Source: an uncultured Clostridia bacterium
GTDB lineage: Bacteria > Bacillota > Clostridia > Christensenellales > UBA1242
NCBI GenBank assembly: GCA_944372745.1
Contig: CALWAB010000020.1
Location: 1-14,210 of the forward strand
Direction of reading: 5' to 3'
DNA length: 14,210 bases
Shown: positions 1 through 7,002 of the stretch, piece after piece
How positions within the stretch are numbered: position 1 is the stretch's first letter
How the letters are laid out: every line of letters starts with the position of its first letter
Notes under the pieces: generated by a model
Databases searched by the model: none
Seen by the model: only the letters and a program-made list of their open reading frames with translations
What the model was told of the DNA's origin: nothing
Translations under genes and position numbers: made by a program

Positions 1-993
1 GTACAGGGTATATTTGACGATAAAGCACATGAGGGGATGATTGATGATGCAAATAAATCTAAAGTTTATGACAATGCTCTAAACGCTAATTTTAAAAAGT
101 TTGAAACTTTATGGAATTATATAAATCATCAATATACCTATAAGGTAAAATTTGATAGTGAAGAACTCATTAAAAAAGCAATTTCACACATAGATGAGGA
201 ATTATTTGTTGCTGAAATGAAATACACAGTTACTACTGGCGAACAAAGAAAAATTTTAGATGAGAATCAGGTAAAGAGGGGGGACGCATTTGGTAAGACG
301 AAAACAAGAACTGAAAGCATAATTAATTCGAGTGCTGATAGTACAAAATATGATTTGATTGGTAAAATAGCAGCAGGTACAACGCTTACAAGAAAGACTA
401 TTGTGAGAATACTACAAGGGATAAGCTCGGAAAATTTTTATATGTTTAGAATTAATCCTGAAGAATTTATTTCAAAGGTAATAAGACTTATAAACGAACA
501 AAAATCGACTATGATTATCGATCATATTACTTATAATATGACGGAAGGAACATATGACATTAATATCTTTACAGCAAACCAAACAAAAGCCGACTTTAAC
601 AAAGCTTTCAGGGCTAAAAAAGCAATTCAAGACTATGTATTTACGGATGGAACTGCTGAAAATTCAGTAGAAAGAAGATTTGCTGAAGATTTAGACAGCG
701 CGGAAGAAGTTTGTGTTTATGCAAAACTACCTAAAACATTTAAAATACCCACGCCTGTAGGTAACTATTCGCCTGATTGGGCAATTGCATTTAATGATGG
801 TTTTGGAATAAAACATATTTATTTTATAGCAGAAACAAAAGGGAGTTTAGAATCACTTGACATTAGGCCAATAGAAAAGGCACACATTAGATGTGCAAAA
901 AAACTTTTTAATGAATTATCTACAAGTAAAGTGCGTTATCACGAAGTGACTAGTTATGAAGATTTACTTAATGTAATGAAAAATATACCATAA
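1..993 (+). CDS. Type III restriction endonuclease, Res subunit, C-terminal part (partial, 5' end outside window)
   Basis: The reading frame is open from base 1, so the first ATG at 37 is internal and the gene begins upstream; 330 residues are visible. Res subunits of type III restriction-modification systems combine an N-terminal superfamily 2 helicase with a C-terminal PD-(D/E)xK nuclease and act with a Mod methyltransferase to cut unmethylated DNA. Only the C-terminal region is here. In window numbering (base 1 as codon 1) the nuclease core shows SPDW with Asp259 and the AETKG motif with Glu278 and Lys280, preceded by the conserved NSVERRFAEDL stretch near 221-231. The downstream KAHIRCAKKLF helix is also typical of Res. 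No catalytic residue seems missing and the C-terminus looks complete. The mod gene is expected further left. Family assignment is from remembered motifs and is strong; activity and target sequence cannot be judged. Confidence 0.9.
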   Translation, partial: VQGIFDDKAHEGMIDDANKSKVYDNALNANFKKFETLWNYINHQYTYKVKFDSEELIKKAISHIDEELFVAEMKYTVTTGEQRKILDENQVKRGDAFGKTKTRTESIINSSADSTKYDLIGKIAAGTTLTRKTIVRILQGISSENFYMFRINPEEFISKVIRLINEQKSTMIIDHITYNMTEGTYDINIFTANQTKADFNKAFRAKKAIQDYVFTDGTAENSVERRFAEDLDSAEEVCVYAKLPKTFKIPTPVGNYSPDWAIAFNDGFGIKHIYFIAETKGSLESLDIRPIEKAHIRCAKKLFNELSTSKVRYHEVTSYEDLLNVMKNIP

Positions 994-1290
994 TAAGAAA
1001 AAATGAAACTTATATAGACTTATTGCAAAAGCCATAAAATTGGATTAATAAAATATTTAAATTATGTGTCATATCAATATGTAGATGCAATATGTTATGT
1101 CTACAAAATAAATTTATGCGGAGTAGGATTTGCATTTTACAAAAGTTAAATTTAATAAAGTCATTAAGGAGTAAAATAGTATAACTTATTAAATCAATTG
1201 AATATAGCGAGAAGCTAAGGTGTCTAGATATAACACAAGAGAAGATGTTTCAATAACAAATAAAACCATTATTGACAAAGAGCCTAAAAT
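994..1290. other. AT-rich spacer between the restriction gene and the tRNA-Ser terminator
   Basis: No credible gene, RNA or clear terminator for the restriction gene was seen here. A frame opened by a GTG at 1220 has no good ribosome binding site and runs into the tRNA gene on the opposite strand, so it is not called. A short GTAGA/TCTAC inverted repeat near 1080-1105 is too weak to name. If an island boundary exists on this side, it would fall in this spacer. Confidence 0.5.
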
Positions 1291-1337
1291 TTTAAAAGAA
1301 AAAGAGGCTGAATTAGACAATTTCGTCCATCAGCCTC
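1291..1337 (-). terminator. Rho-independent terminator of tRNA-Ser(UGA)
   Basis: On the minus strand, GAGGCTGA (1337-1330) pairs perfectly with TCAGCCTC (1311-1304). An inner GGAC/GTCT pairing helps close the loop, and the T-rich run TTTTTCTTTT follows directly (1303-1294). It starts 5 bases after the 3' end of the tRNA and is well placed to end its transcript. Confidence 0.85.
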
Positions 1338-1341
1338 CCCG

Positions 1342-1430
1342 TGGCGGAAGGATAGGGATTCGAACCCCAGGAGGCTATTCACCTCAACGGTTTTCAAGAC
1401 CGCCGCTTTCGACCGCTCAGCCATCCTTCC
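1342..1430 (-). tRNA. tRNA-Ser(UGA), CCA encoded
   Basis: On the minus strand the gene begins GGAAGGATGG at 1430. Its 7-bp acceptor stem GGAAGGA/TCCTTCC pairs perfectly, followed by discriminator G (1345) and an encoded CCA (1344-1342). The anticodon arm is GCGGT-CTTGAAA-ACCGT, giving anticodon UGA for serine UCA (and UCG by wobble). A long variable arm (GAGG/CCTC) marks it as a class II tRNA, and the T-arm carries GGTTCGAATCC. A terminator follows at 1337-1291. No clear promoter was identified on the upstream side (above 1430). Confidence 0.97.
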
Positions 1431-2336
1431 TTATTATATTAAACTTGTTTGTAACTTTGTGTTTTTCAGTAGTTGCTATTTGTTTTAATTATTGTATTTT
1501 AATTTTGTTCATTTTGTTATTTATAAATTATTTATTAACTTATAATAAGTTGAATTTTTATTTATGCTTGATAATTACAAATAGTTAATCCTAAGATTTT
1601 AGTTAAATTTAATTTTTAACAATTATACATTCAAAATTATTAAAACTACTTAAAGTTACTTTTTTAGTTTATCATATTATATTCTTTATGTCAAGGATTT
1701 TTTATTTATTACTTTTATTTTTTTTGTTTTTTATAATTTGTAGATTATTGTTTTTAATAAAAACAGCATTTATGTGTTTGAATGAGTTTCTTATTCAATA
1801 TGAACTTATACTCATTCAATTAAGGTAATGAATTTGTTAATGGTTTTACATTTTATTAAAAAAAGAAAAAAAATTGCATTTTACATTTGTGCTAACATTT
1901 TATTATTATTAACAATATTAATCATTATAAAAAATTATATTTAATATTAAAAACTTAGGGCATAAAAAATAATTTTATTAAGAAGTATTTTAATTTAAAA
2001 AAATATTCGTAAAATTTAAAATATTTTTATATAAAATGTAAGATACAAAAAACTTTATAATATTCGTAATGTTTATATATAGCAGTAATTAAAAAATGTA
2101 ATTAGGTGGTTGTGGTTCAATGGCTAATTATATGATGCAAAAATTTGATTTATAATTGATTAAATGATTGGCTTGTATAATATTTGTTTTTCTTGAATCT
2201 ATGTATATGCTTTTTAGAATTATAATAGTAACGACGCTCTATAGTATTATATTGTATTGTATCTTGGTTCTAAGCGTGAAATTTTATAATTTCCAATGTT
2301 AAAAACATCTAAAAATTGATTTTTTATGTCAATTTA
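1431..2336. other. Long non-coding AT-rich gap
   Basis: About 900 bases of very AT-rich DNA between the divergent tRNA-Ser and the envelope operon. All frames are broken by frequent stops, and no frame carries a ribosome binding site with a protein-like sequence. The only structure that stands out is the inverted repeat at 1778-1819. A weaker TAATTAG/CTAATTA repeat lies at 2099-2130, and the word ATATTCGTAA occurs near 2004 and 2061. It may hold a small RNA or be decayed DNA, but nothing supports a specific call. Confidence 0.5.
1778..1819. repeat. 10-bp perfect inverted repeat with nested small palindrome
   Basis: TTGAATGAGT (1778-1787) is the exact reverse complement of ACTCATTCAA (1810-1819), separated by 22 bases. 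The spacer itself contains TTCA-ATA-TGAA. No T-run follows on either strand, so it does not look like an intrinsic terminator. It could be a protein binding site, a recombination relic or part of a small RNA; its function is unknown. Confidence 0.6.
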
Positions 2337-2366
2337 TGTACAAAAATTGTGAATTTGTGTTATACT
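2337..2366 (+). promoter_or_regulatory. Extended -10 promoter of the envelope operon
   Basis: The -10 box TATACT (2361-2366) is preceded directly by TGT (2358-2360), the TGn extended -10 element. The best -35 candidate is the weak TGTACA at 2337-2342, with an 18-base spacer. Transcription would begin near 2373, leaving a leader of about 70 bases before the start codon at 2443. Confidence 0.65.
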
Positions 2367-2398
2367 AAAATGGTTAATCACATTTAGAAGATAAAATT

Positions 2399-2419
2399 TG
2401 TATATATGTTATATATACA
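2399..2419 (+). promoter_or_regulatory. Inverted repeat in the leader, 4 bases before the ribosome binding site
   Basis: TGTATATAT (2399-2407) and ATATATACA (2411-2419) are exact reverse complements around GTT. The element lies after the predicted transcription start and ends 4 bases before the AAAGGAGGTG site. It could be an operator, or an AU-only hairpin that alters ribosome access. The sequence alone does not decide between these. Confidence 0.5.
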
Positions 2420-2423
2420 TTTG

Positions 2424-2433
2424 AAAGGAGGTG
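2424..2433 (+). promoter_or_regulatory. Full-consensus Shine-Dalgarno site that decides the start of the fusion gene
   Basis: AAAGGAGGTG is a near-complete complement of the 16S rRNA 3' end. It sits 9 bases before the ATG at 2443. A GTG at 2431 in the same frame lies inside the Shine-Dalgarno site and cannot be its start, so translation should begin at 2443. Confidence 0.85.
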
Positions 2434-2442
2434 GGGAGCAAA

Positions 2443-4824
2443 ATGGTTTATTATTTGATATTTATTTTTGTTGCATTATTGCTTATGTCAATATATTTTC
2501 TCTTCAAAGATAAATTAAAGAAAAAGATTAATGTTGCTCTAAAGACTTTATCTATAGTCTTAGCATTGTGTTTTTTCATTCGCTATTTTGCCTCGTTTGG
2601 CTCTTTACTAAATGGAGTAGTAGGGATAAGTTATAATAATCCATTTTCAAGCGATGCCCTTTGCGTTATTGTATCAATACTTGTATGGCTTACAATAGCA
2701 AGTGTCGTTATAATGGGGATGTTGCCATTTTTTAAATATGATATACTCAAAAATTATGCCAAGACATTTGTTTTTATAGTTAGTATACTTGACATCATAT
2801 TTTTGCGCCAACTTATTTACTCATACACAGGCACTTATGAAATAACATTGTGCGGCGTGTTTATGTCGATTGAAGTGGCTATTCTATTTTGCTACAGTTT
2901 ATACATTTTCTTGACAAATCACTTTTTTAAGATACCTAAAAAACAACTACTTGAAATGCTCATTGCTTTGCCAATTATACTAATTTTGAGTATTCCACCA
3001 TATATGCCACAGGTGTTTTTTGGCAATTTCGGCAGTCAAGGATTGAAAGACTTATCATTTTATCATAGGATTTATATATATTTAACATTTGCCTTTTTAC
3101 TTATTATGTATTTTGGCTTAAAGCGAATAAAAGACAAAGAATACATAAGAATGGTACTTTTGTTTATTTCATTAGTTGCATTAATTTCTTATTGTTATGA
3201 TTATGATTTTCAAAGATTCTTAGAGCCTACGCGTTGGCCTTTGCACCTATGTAATACAGCAATGTTTATCATCCCAATTTGTTTGATGTTTAAACTTGAC
3301 AAATTATTTTATTTCACGCTATTTATCAATGTGCTAGGGGCGTTCTTAGCGATGCTCATACCTAATTATAATGACACCTTGGGATTCTTCTCGCCATCTG
3401 CGGTGAGATTCTGGCTCAATCACTCGCTTGCATTCTCAATGCCTATTTTAATAGTGCTTCTAGGCGTGTACCAGCGACCGACATTGCGAGAGTTTAAGTA
3501 CTCAATGATAGGATTTTTAATATATTTCTTGTTCATATTGTTTATAAACGCTTGGTTTACCAATTATGACGCAGGAGTAGATTTCTTCTTCCTAAATAGT
3601 GATTTTATTGTTGATAAACTAGGCACTTGGGCGGAAAATACACGAAATATAGTTTGGACATTCACAATAGGGGGACTGACATTTACATTTTATCCATTGT
3701 ACCAATTCTTATTCTTCCTTGTTTATGTGGTTTTAGGTTTAGGAATGTGGTTTTTGTATGCGTGGATATTCCAAATGCAAGATTTTTACATTAAGTTAGC
3801 AGAAAAGAATAAAAAAATCAAATTGGATGAAATAATTTTGTGTCAAAAATATGGAGTGAAGGAGATAGACAGTTGTATGAATAAAGATAGCGTAAATAAA
3901 TTAGTTGTAAAAAATGTGTATAAACGCTATGGAAATAATAAGCGTTATTCTGTAACAAATGTAAGTCTAGAAGTAAACGCTGGTGAAATATTTGGATTTC
4001 TAGGGCCTAATGGAGCAGGAAAAAGTACATTAATAAAATGTATTGTCGGCATACAGCCAACAACATCTGGAAGCATAGAAATCAACGGTTATGACATAGA
4101 AAAACAACCAATGCTAGCAAAAGAACAATTTGGTTTTGTCCCAGACCACTATGCACTTTATGAAAATTTGACAGGTCGCGAGTTTATAAATTATATAGCA
4201 GACCTATATGGAGTCGACCAAAAGAGCCGAGATGAACGCATATCAAAGTATGTGCCAATTTTAAATTTAGTAGACGCATTTGATTCAAAAATAAACACAT
4301 ATAGTCACGGAATGAAACAAAAGATTGCGATTATTTCAGCACTTGTTCACAATCCTAAATTATGGATACTTGATGAACCGCTAACAGGGCTTGACCCAAA
4401 TTCTATTTATGAAGTCAAGGAATGTATGAAAGAACACGCTAAAAATGGCAATATTGTATTTTTCTCAAGCCACATCATAGATATAGTAGAAAAATTGTGT
4501 GATAGAATTATGATAATCAAGAAAGGGCAAATTGTTGAATCTGTGAATCTTGAAGATTTAAAAGAGAAAGGATTGAGCTTAGAGCAATTTTATCTTAATG
4601 TCATAAGTGAAGCTGAAATAGACGAAAGTAAAGCAGAAGTCATAGAAGAAAAGATAATAAAAGAACCTCCAGCAAGCAAATTTTTCGCTGAGAAAACAAA
4701 GAAAGAAAAGAAAAATAAAAAGCAAATTAAAAATAAAGAAATAGAAAAATCTTTAGAAGAAAAAACAACTGATGATAATGTAAGTGTTATTGAAATTAAA
4801 ACAGATGATAAGAATAAAAAATAA
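2443..4824 (+). CDS. YwaF/TIGR02206-type integral membrane protein fused to an ABC transporter ATPase
   Basis: The product has 793 residues from the ATG at 2443. Residues 1 to about 450 are polytopic membrane, with about 13 hydrophobic segments. The second half of this part, with PLHLC (His268, Cys270) and FWLNHSLAF (His327), resembles the YwaF/TIGR02206 family, which as I recall is related to eukaryotic TMEM164. A short charged linker follows, then a complete ABC ATPase: Walker A GPNGAGKST (521-529, Lys527), signature YSHGMKQK (from 620), Walker B LWILDEP (Asp644, Glu645) and H-loop His677. The last 80 or so residues are a Lys/Glu-rich tail. The ATPase is of the drug/lipid exporter type that works with ABC-2 permeases, and such a permease is encoded 27 bases downstream. 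The permease is expected to carry the substrate; the role of the membrane half is unknown. An internal Shine-Dalgarno site and ATG lie at the joint (3859-3879). The ATPase call is certain; the YwaF call is likely. Confidence 0.9.
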   Translation: MVYYLIFIFVALLLMSIYFLFKDKLKKKINVALKTLSIVLALCFFIRYFASFGSLLNGVVGISYNNPFSSDALCVIVSILVWLTIASVVIMGMLPFFKYDILKNYAKTFVFIVSILDIIFLRQLIYSYTGTYEITLCGVFMSIEVAILFCYSLYIFLTNHFFKIPKKQLLEMLIALPIILILSIPPYMPQVFFGNFGSQGLKDLSFYHRIYIYLTFAFLLIMYFGLKRIKDKEYIRMVLLFISLVALISYCYDYDFQRFLEPTRWPLHLCNTAMFIIPICLMFKLDKLFYFTLFINVLGAFLAMLIPNYNDTLGFFSPSAVRFWLNHSLAFSMPILIVLLGVYQRPTLREFKYSMIGFLIYFLFILFINAWFTNYDAGVDFFFLNSDFIVDKLGTWAENTRNIVWTFTIGGLTFTFYPLYQFLFFLVYVVLGLGMWFLYAWIFQMQDFYIKLAEKNKKIKLDEIILCQKYGVKEIDSCMNKDSVNKLVVKNVYKRYGNNKRYSVTNVSLEVNAGEIFGFLGPNGAGKSTLIKCIVGIQPTTSGSIEINGYDIEKQPMLAKEQFGFVPDHYALYENLTGREFINYIADLYGVDQKSRDERISKYVPILNLVDAFDSKINTYSHGMKQKIAIISALVHNPKLWILDEPLTGLDPNSIYEVKECMKEHAKNGNIVFFSSHIIDIVEKLCDRIMIIKKGQIVESVNLEDLKEKGLSLEQFYLNVISEAEIDESKAEVIEEKIIKEPPASKFFAEKTKKEKKNKKQIKNKEIEKSLEEKTTDDNVSVIEIKTDDKNKK

Positions 4825-4851
4825 AAGTCGAAAGAATAAAAAGGGGAAGAT

Positions 4852-6495
4852 ATGAATAAATTTAAAACCTTATTTATGATGCAATTAAGAGAGAAGATAG
4901 ACTTGTCGTTTTTAAAAAGTAAAAAACAGACATTGTTTAAAGCGATATTCTCAATAGTTGGTTTTGTAGCCATTTGTGTTATTTCGTATTTAGTGCTTTG
5001 GCTTTGTCAAATGCTCAATATCTTCTCTGCAATCAATCATATTCCTTTGAGTGTAATGGCGGTAGTCTTTTTTGTAATCTTTATATTATCGCTATGCACT
5101 TGTACATTGGGTCTTAGTAAGACGCTATATTATGCAAAAGATAATCAAGTATTGTTAACTTATCCTGTCAATGCCAATTCTTTATTTTTGTCAAAAATTT
5201 TAGTATATTATATAAGTGAAGTAAAAAGAAATTTTAGTTTTGTTATACCTATTTTCTTTGCTTATGGTCTATTGTCGCAATTACCTTTTATGTATTTTAT
5301 ATGGTTTCCTGTAATGATAACTATATTTACAGCAATACCAGTATTGTTGGGGGCATTGTTATCTTTCCCGATTTATTATTTATTGCGCTTTTTAAATAAA
5401 TTTTCGATTATAAAAATTGCACTATTAATTGTTATTTTGGCGGGAATCATTACGGGCGCAGTGTTGCTCATAAATGCAATTCCTGAAAATATAAATCTCA
5501 TAGAGAGTTGGGCGGCGGTATCAAGGGCGTTGAGAGATTTCTTAATTTGGTTTGCCGATAAATTTTATGTTTTTTATGCTTTGATAATATTCTTTTGTGG
5601 TAAATATGAGAATTTGCACTCTATCTTATTTACTGAATATTCTTATATAGTTTTGTTCGTTATTTTAGGCATAATAGCGGTTTTGGTAGGGCTTAATTAC
5701 TTAATTTCAGGACCATTATATTTAAAAATGGCATCTAAACATTTTGAATTTGATTCAAAGAAGTCTAAGTCTTCAAAAAATAAAGCATACAAAAAAGGTA
5801 TTTCACCCTATATTTATGAAACAAAGAAAACTCTTCGAGATAGCAAAGTCTTGGTCACAAGCATTGCTACACTTATAATTGCTCCTACTGCAATTTTATT
5901 ATTAAATGCTATATATGCTGCTATTAATACAAGGCTAATGGGTGATTATTTTACAATGACATTTAATATGCTTGTAATTATGCTCTTTGTTTTGGCACAC
6001 AACATTAGCGCTTCATATATTTATAGTAAAGAAGGCGAATCATTTTACTTAAATAAAACTAAGCCCAATAAACCATTTAAATTATTAGTACCTTATTTAG
6101 CATACTATGGAGTGATGAGTGTGCTAATATTGATAGCGTCTACTACAATTTTCTTAATGAACGCAAATACGAGTGCGATAAATGGTGTATTAATATTTTT
6201 TGCTATGCTTTTTGTGGTGTTAGGTCATATAGTTTGGAGTGCAGAATTGGATTTTTTAAATCCTAAAAATGCTCTTTATAGAATGGAAGGGGCAGTGTCA
6301 GTGAATACAAATGAAGTAAAATCTACAATATTAGCATTTGCATTATGTATAATATTTTTTGCCATAACATTATTTTTCTTGATAGACGGGATGTCGGGAG
6401 TATTTGTCAAATTATTTGTATTGTCATTTATGTTCTTTGCTTTAAGAATTTACCTATTTTACTACAAAACAAAAGTTTTATTTAAGGAGATTTGA
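4852..6495 (+). CDS. ABC-2-like transporter permease (large, about 12-13 membrane segments)
   Basis: The product has 547 residues starting at ATG 4852 behind AAGGGG (4841-4846). It begins with a short basic cytoplasmic stretch, then about 12-13 hydrophobic segments in two groups, separated by a Lys/Ser-rich loop near 295-320. The region around residues 95-140 (YYAKDNQVLLTYPV, then LSKILVYYISEV) matches the pattern I remember for the Bacillota permease family described in Pfam as putative ATP-binding cassette (ABC_tran_2). That family consists of the membrane partners of separately encoded ATPases. The gene follows the fused ATPase gene by 27 bases and overlaps nothing upstream, and its stop TGA is 2 bases before the next start. 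Most likely it forms the translocation path with the ATPase domain encoded just upstream. The substrate cannot be inferred. Confidence 0.82.
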   Translation: MNKFKTLFMMQLREKIDLSFLKSKKQTLFKAIFSIVGFVAICVISYLVLWLCQMLNIFSAINHIPLSVMAVVFFVIFILSLCTCTLGLSKTLYYAKDNQVLLTYPVNANSLFLSKILVYYISEVKRNFSFVIPIFFAYGLLSQLPFMYFIWFPVMITIFTAIPVLLGALLSFPIYYLLRFLNKFSIIKIALLIVILAGIITGAVLLINAIPENINLIESWAAVSRALRDFLIWFADKFYVFYALIIFFCGKYENLHSILFTEYSYIVLFVILGIIAVLVGLNYLISGPLYLKMASKHFEFDSKKSKSSKNKAYKKGISPYIYETKKTLRDSKVLVTSIATLIIAPTAILLLNAIYAAINTRLMGDYFTMTFNMLVIMLFVLAHNISASYIYSKEGESFYLNKTKPNKPFKLLVPYLAYYGVMSVLILIASTTIFLMNANTSAINGVLIFFAMLFVVLGHIVWSAELDFLNPKNALYRMEGAVSVNTNEVKSTILAFALCIIFFAITLFFLIDGMSGVFVKLFVLSFMFFALRIYLFYYKTKVLFKEI

Positions 6496-6497
6496 TT

Positions 6498-6923
6498 ATG
6501 AAAAAGTCCGTCATATTTCTAATAGCGGTCATATATTTGGTATCAATAGTTGTTGTGACTTTTTTCGGCCTGCAAGTCAGTATGGATCAATTTCAAGTGT
6601 ATATGACATCTATCAATATAACGACATATAGTCAGCTCGTCAATGAAAATAAATACTTAATTGTAGATTACGACGAGACAGAAGGGTACACAAGTGTGTT
6701 TATAGAATATGATTATGGCCCTAGCAATGCAACATATCCAGACAGAGTAAATTTTACATTGGTTGACAATACTTATATTGATGATAATGGTGAAACGCAT
6801 TATTATGCAGAAGTGTCTCCAAATGGTGAAGTTGTATTTTATAGTCCAAAGACAGTAAAACTCTTTATAAATACGACGGATGGGTCAAAATTGACCGATT
6901 CTGTTATTATTATTTGCAATTAA
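6498..6923 (+). CDS. Small membrane-anchored extracellular protein of unknown function
   Basis: The product has 141 residues from ATG 6498. AAGGAGA (6484-6490) lies 7 bases upstream of this ATG, whereas a TTG at 6492 is too close to the site and is rejected. The start is 2 bases past the permease stop, so translation is probably coupled. Residues 1 to about 25 form one hydrophobic N-terminal segment without a convincing cleavage site or lipobox Cys, so it is likely an N-terminal anchor. The rest is acidic, rich in Tyr, Thr, Asp and Asn, with alternating hydrophobic residues that suggest a small beta-sandwich outside the membrane. I do not recognise the family. Its position suggests an accessory subunit of the transporter on the outer face of the membrane. 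Confidence 0.75.
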   Translation: MKKSVIFLIAVIYLVSIVVVTFFGLQVSMDQFQVYMTSINITTYSQLVNENKYLIVDYDETEGYTSVFIEYDYGPSNATYPDRVNFTLVDNTYIDDNGETHYYAEVSPNGEVVFYSPKTVKLFINTTDGSKLTDSVIIICN

Positions 6924-6946
6924 TTTACTATTTTATGTTTAATCTC

Positions 6947-6960
6947 TTTGAAATTTCAAA
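6947..6960. promoter_or_regulatory. 14-bp perfect palindrome over the -35 box, possible operator
   Basis: TTTGAAATTTCAAA reads the same on both strands. It contains the -35 hexamer TTGAAA (6948-6953) of the lipoprotein gene promoter. A dimeric repressor bound here would block RNA polymerase. Chance is possible in AT-rich DNA, but the overlap with the promoter makes a regulatory role plausible. Confidence 0.5.
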
Positions 6961-6975
6961 TAATAATGTTATAAT
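6948..6975 (+). promoter_or_regulatory. Promoter of the lipoprotein gene
   Basis: TTGAAA (6948-6953), a 16-base spacer, then perfect TATAAT (6970-6975) preceded by TGT (6967-6969), an extended -10. Transcription would start near 6982, about 20 bases before the start codon at 7003, with AAAGGAG at 6991-6997. No terminator separates this promoter from the upstream operon, so read-through is also possible. Confidence 0.8.
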
Positions 6976-7002
6976 AATTGTATATAAAACAAAGGAGAAA
7001 TT

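Noticed and set aside
1220..1588. A 122-codon open frame on the plus strand
   Set aside because: It runs through the minus-strand tRNA-Ser and its terminator, has no ribosome binding site, and its end is low-complexity AT-rich sequence.
2099..2130. Possible small structured RNA with TAATTAG/CTAATTA arms and a GGTTCAAT loop
   Set aside because: The arms are short and A/T only, and the rest does not fold as a tRNA.
4590..4973. Minus-strand open frame opposite the end of the fusion gene
   Set aside because: It mirrors the Lys/Glu-rich tail of the real gene, producing a Ser/Phe/Leu-rich shadow.
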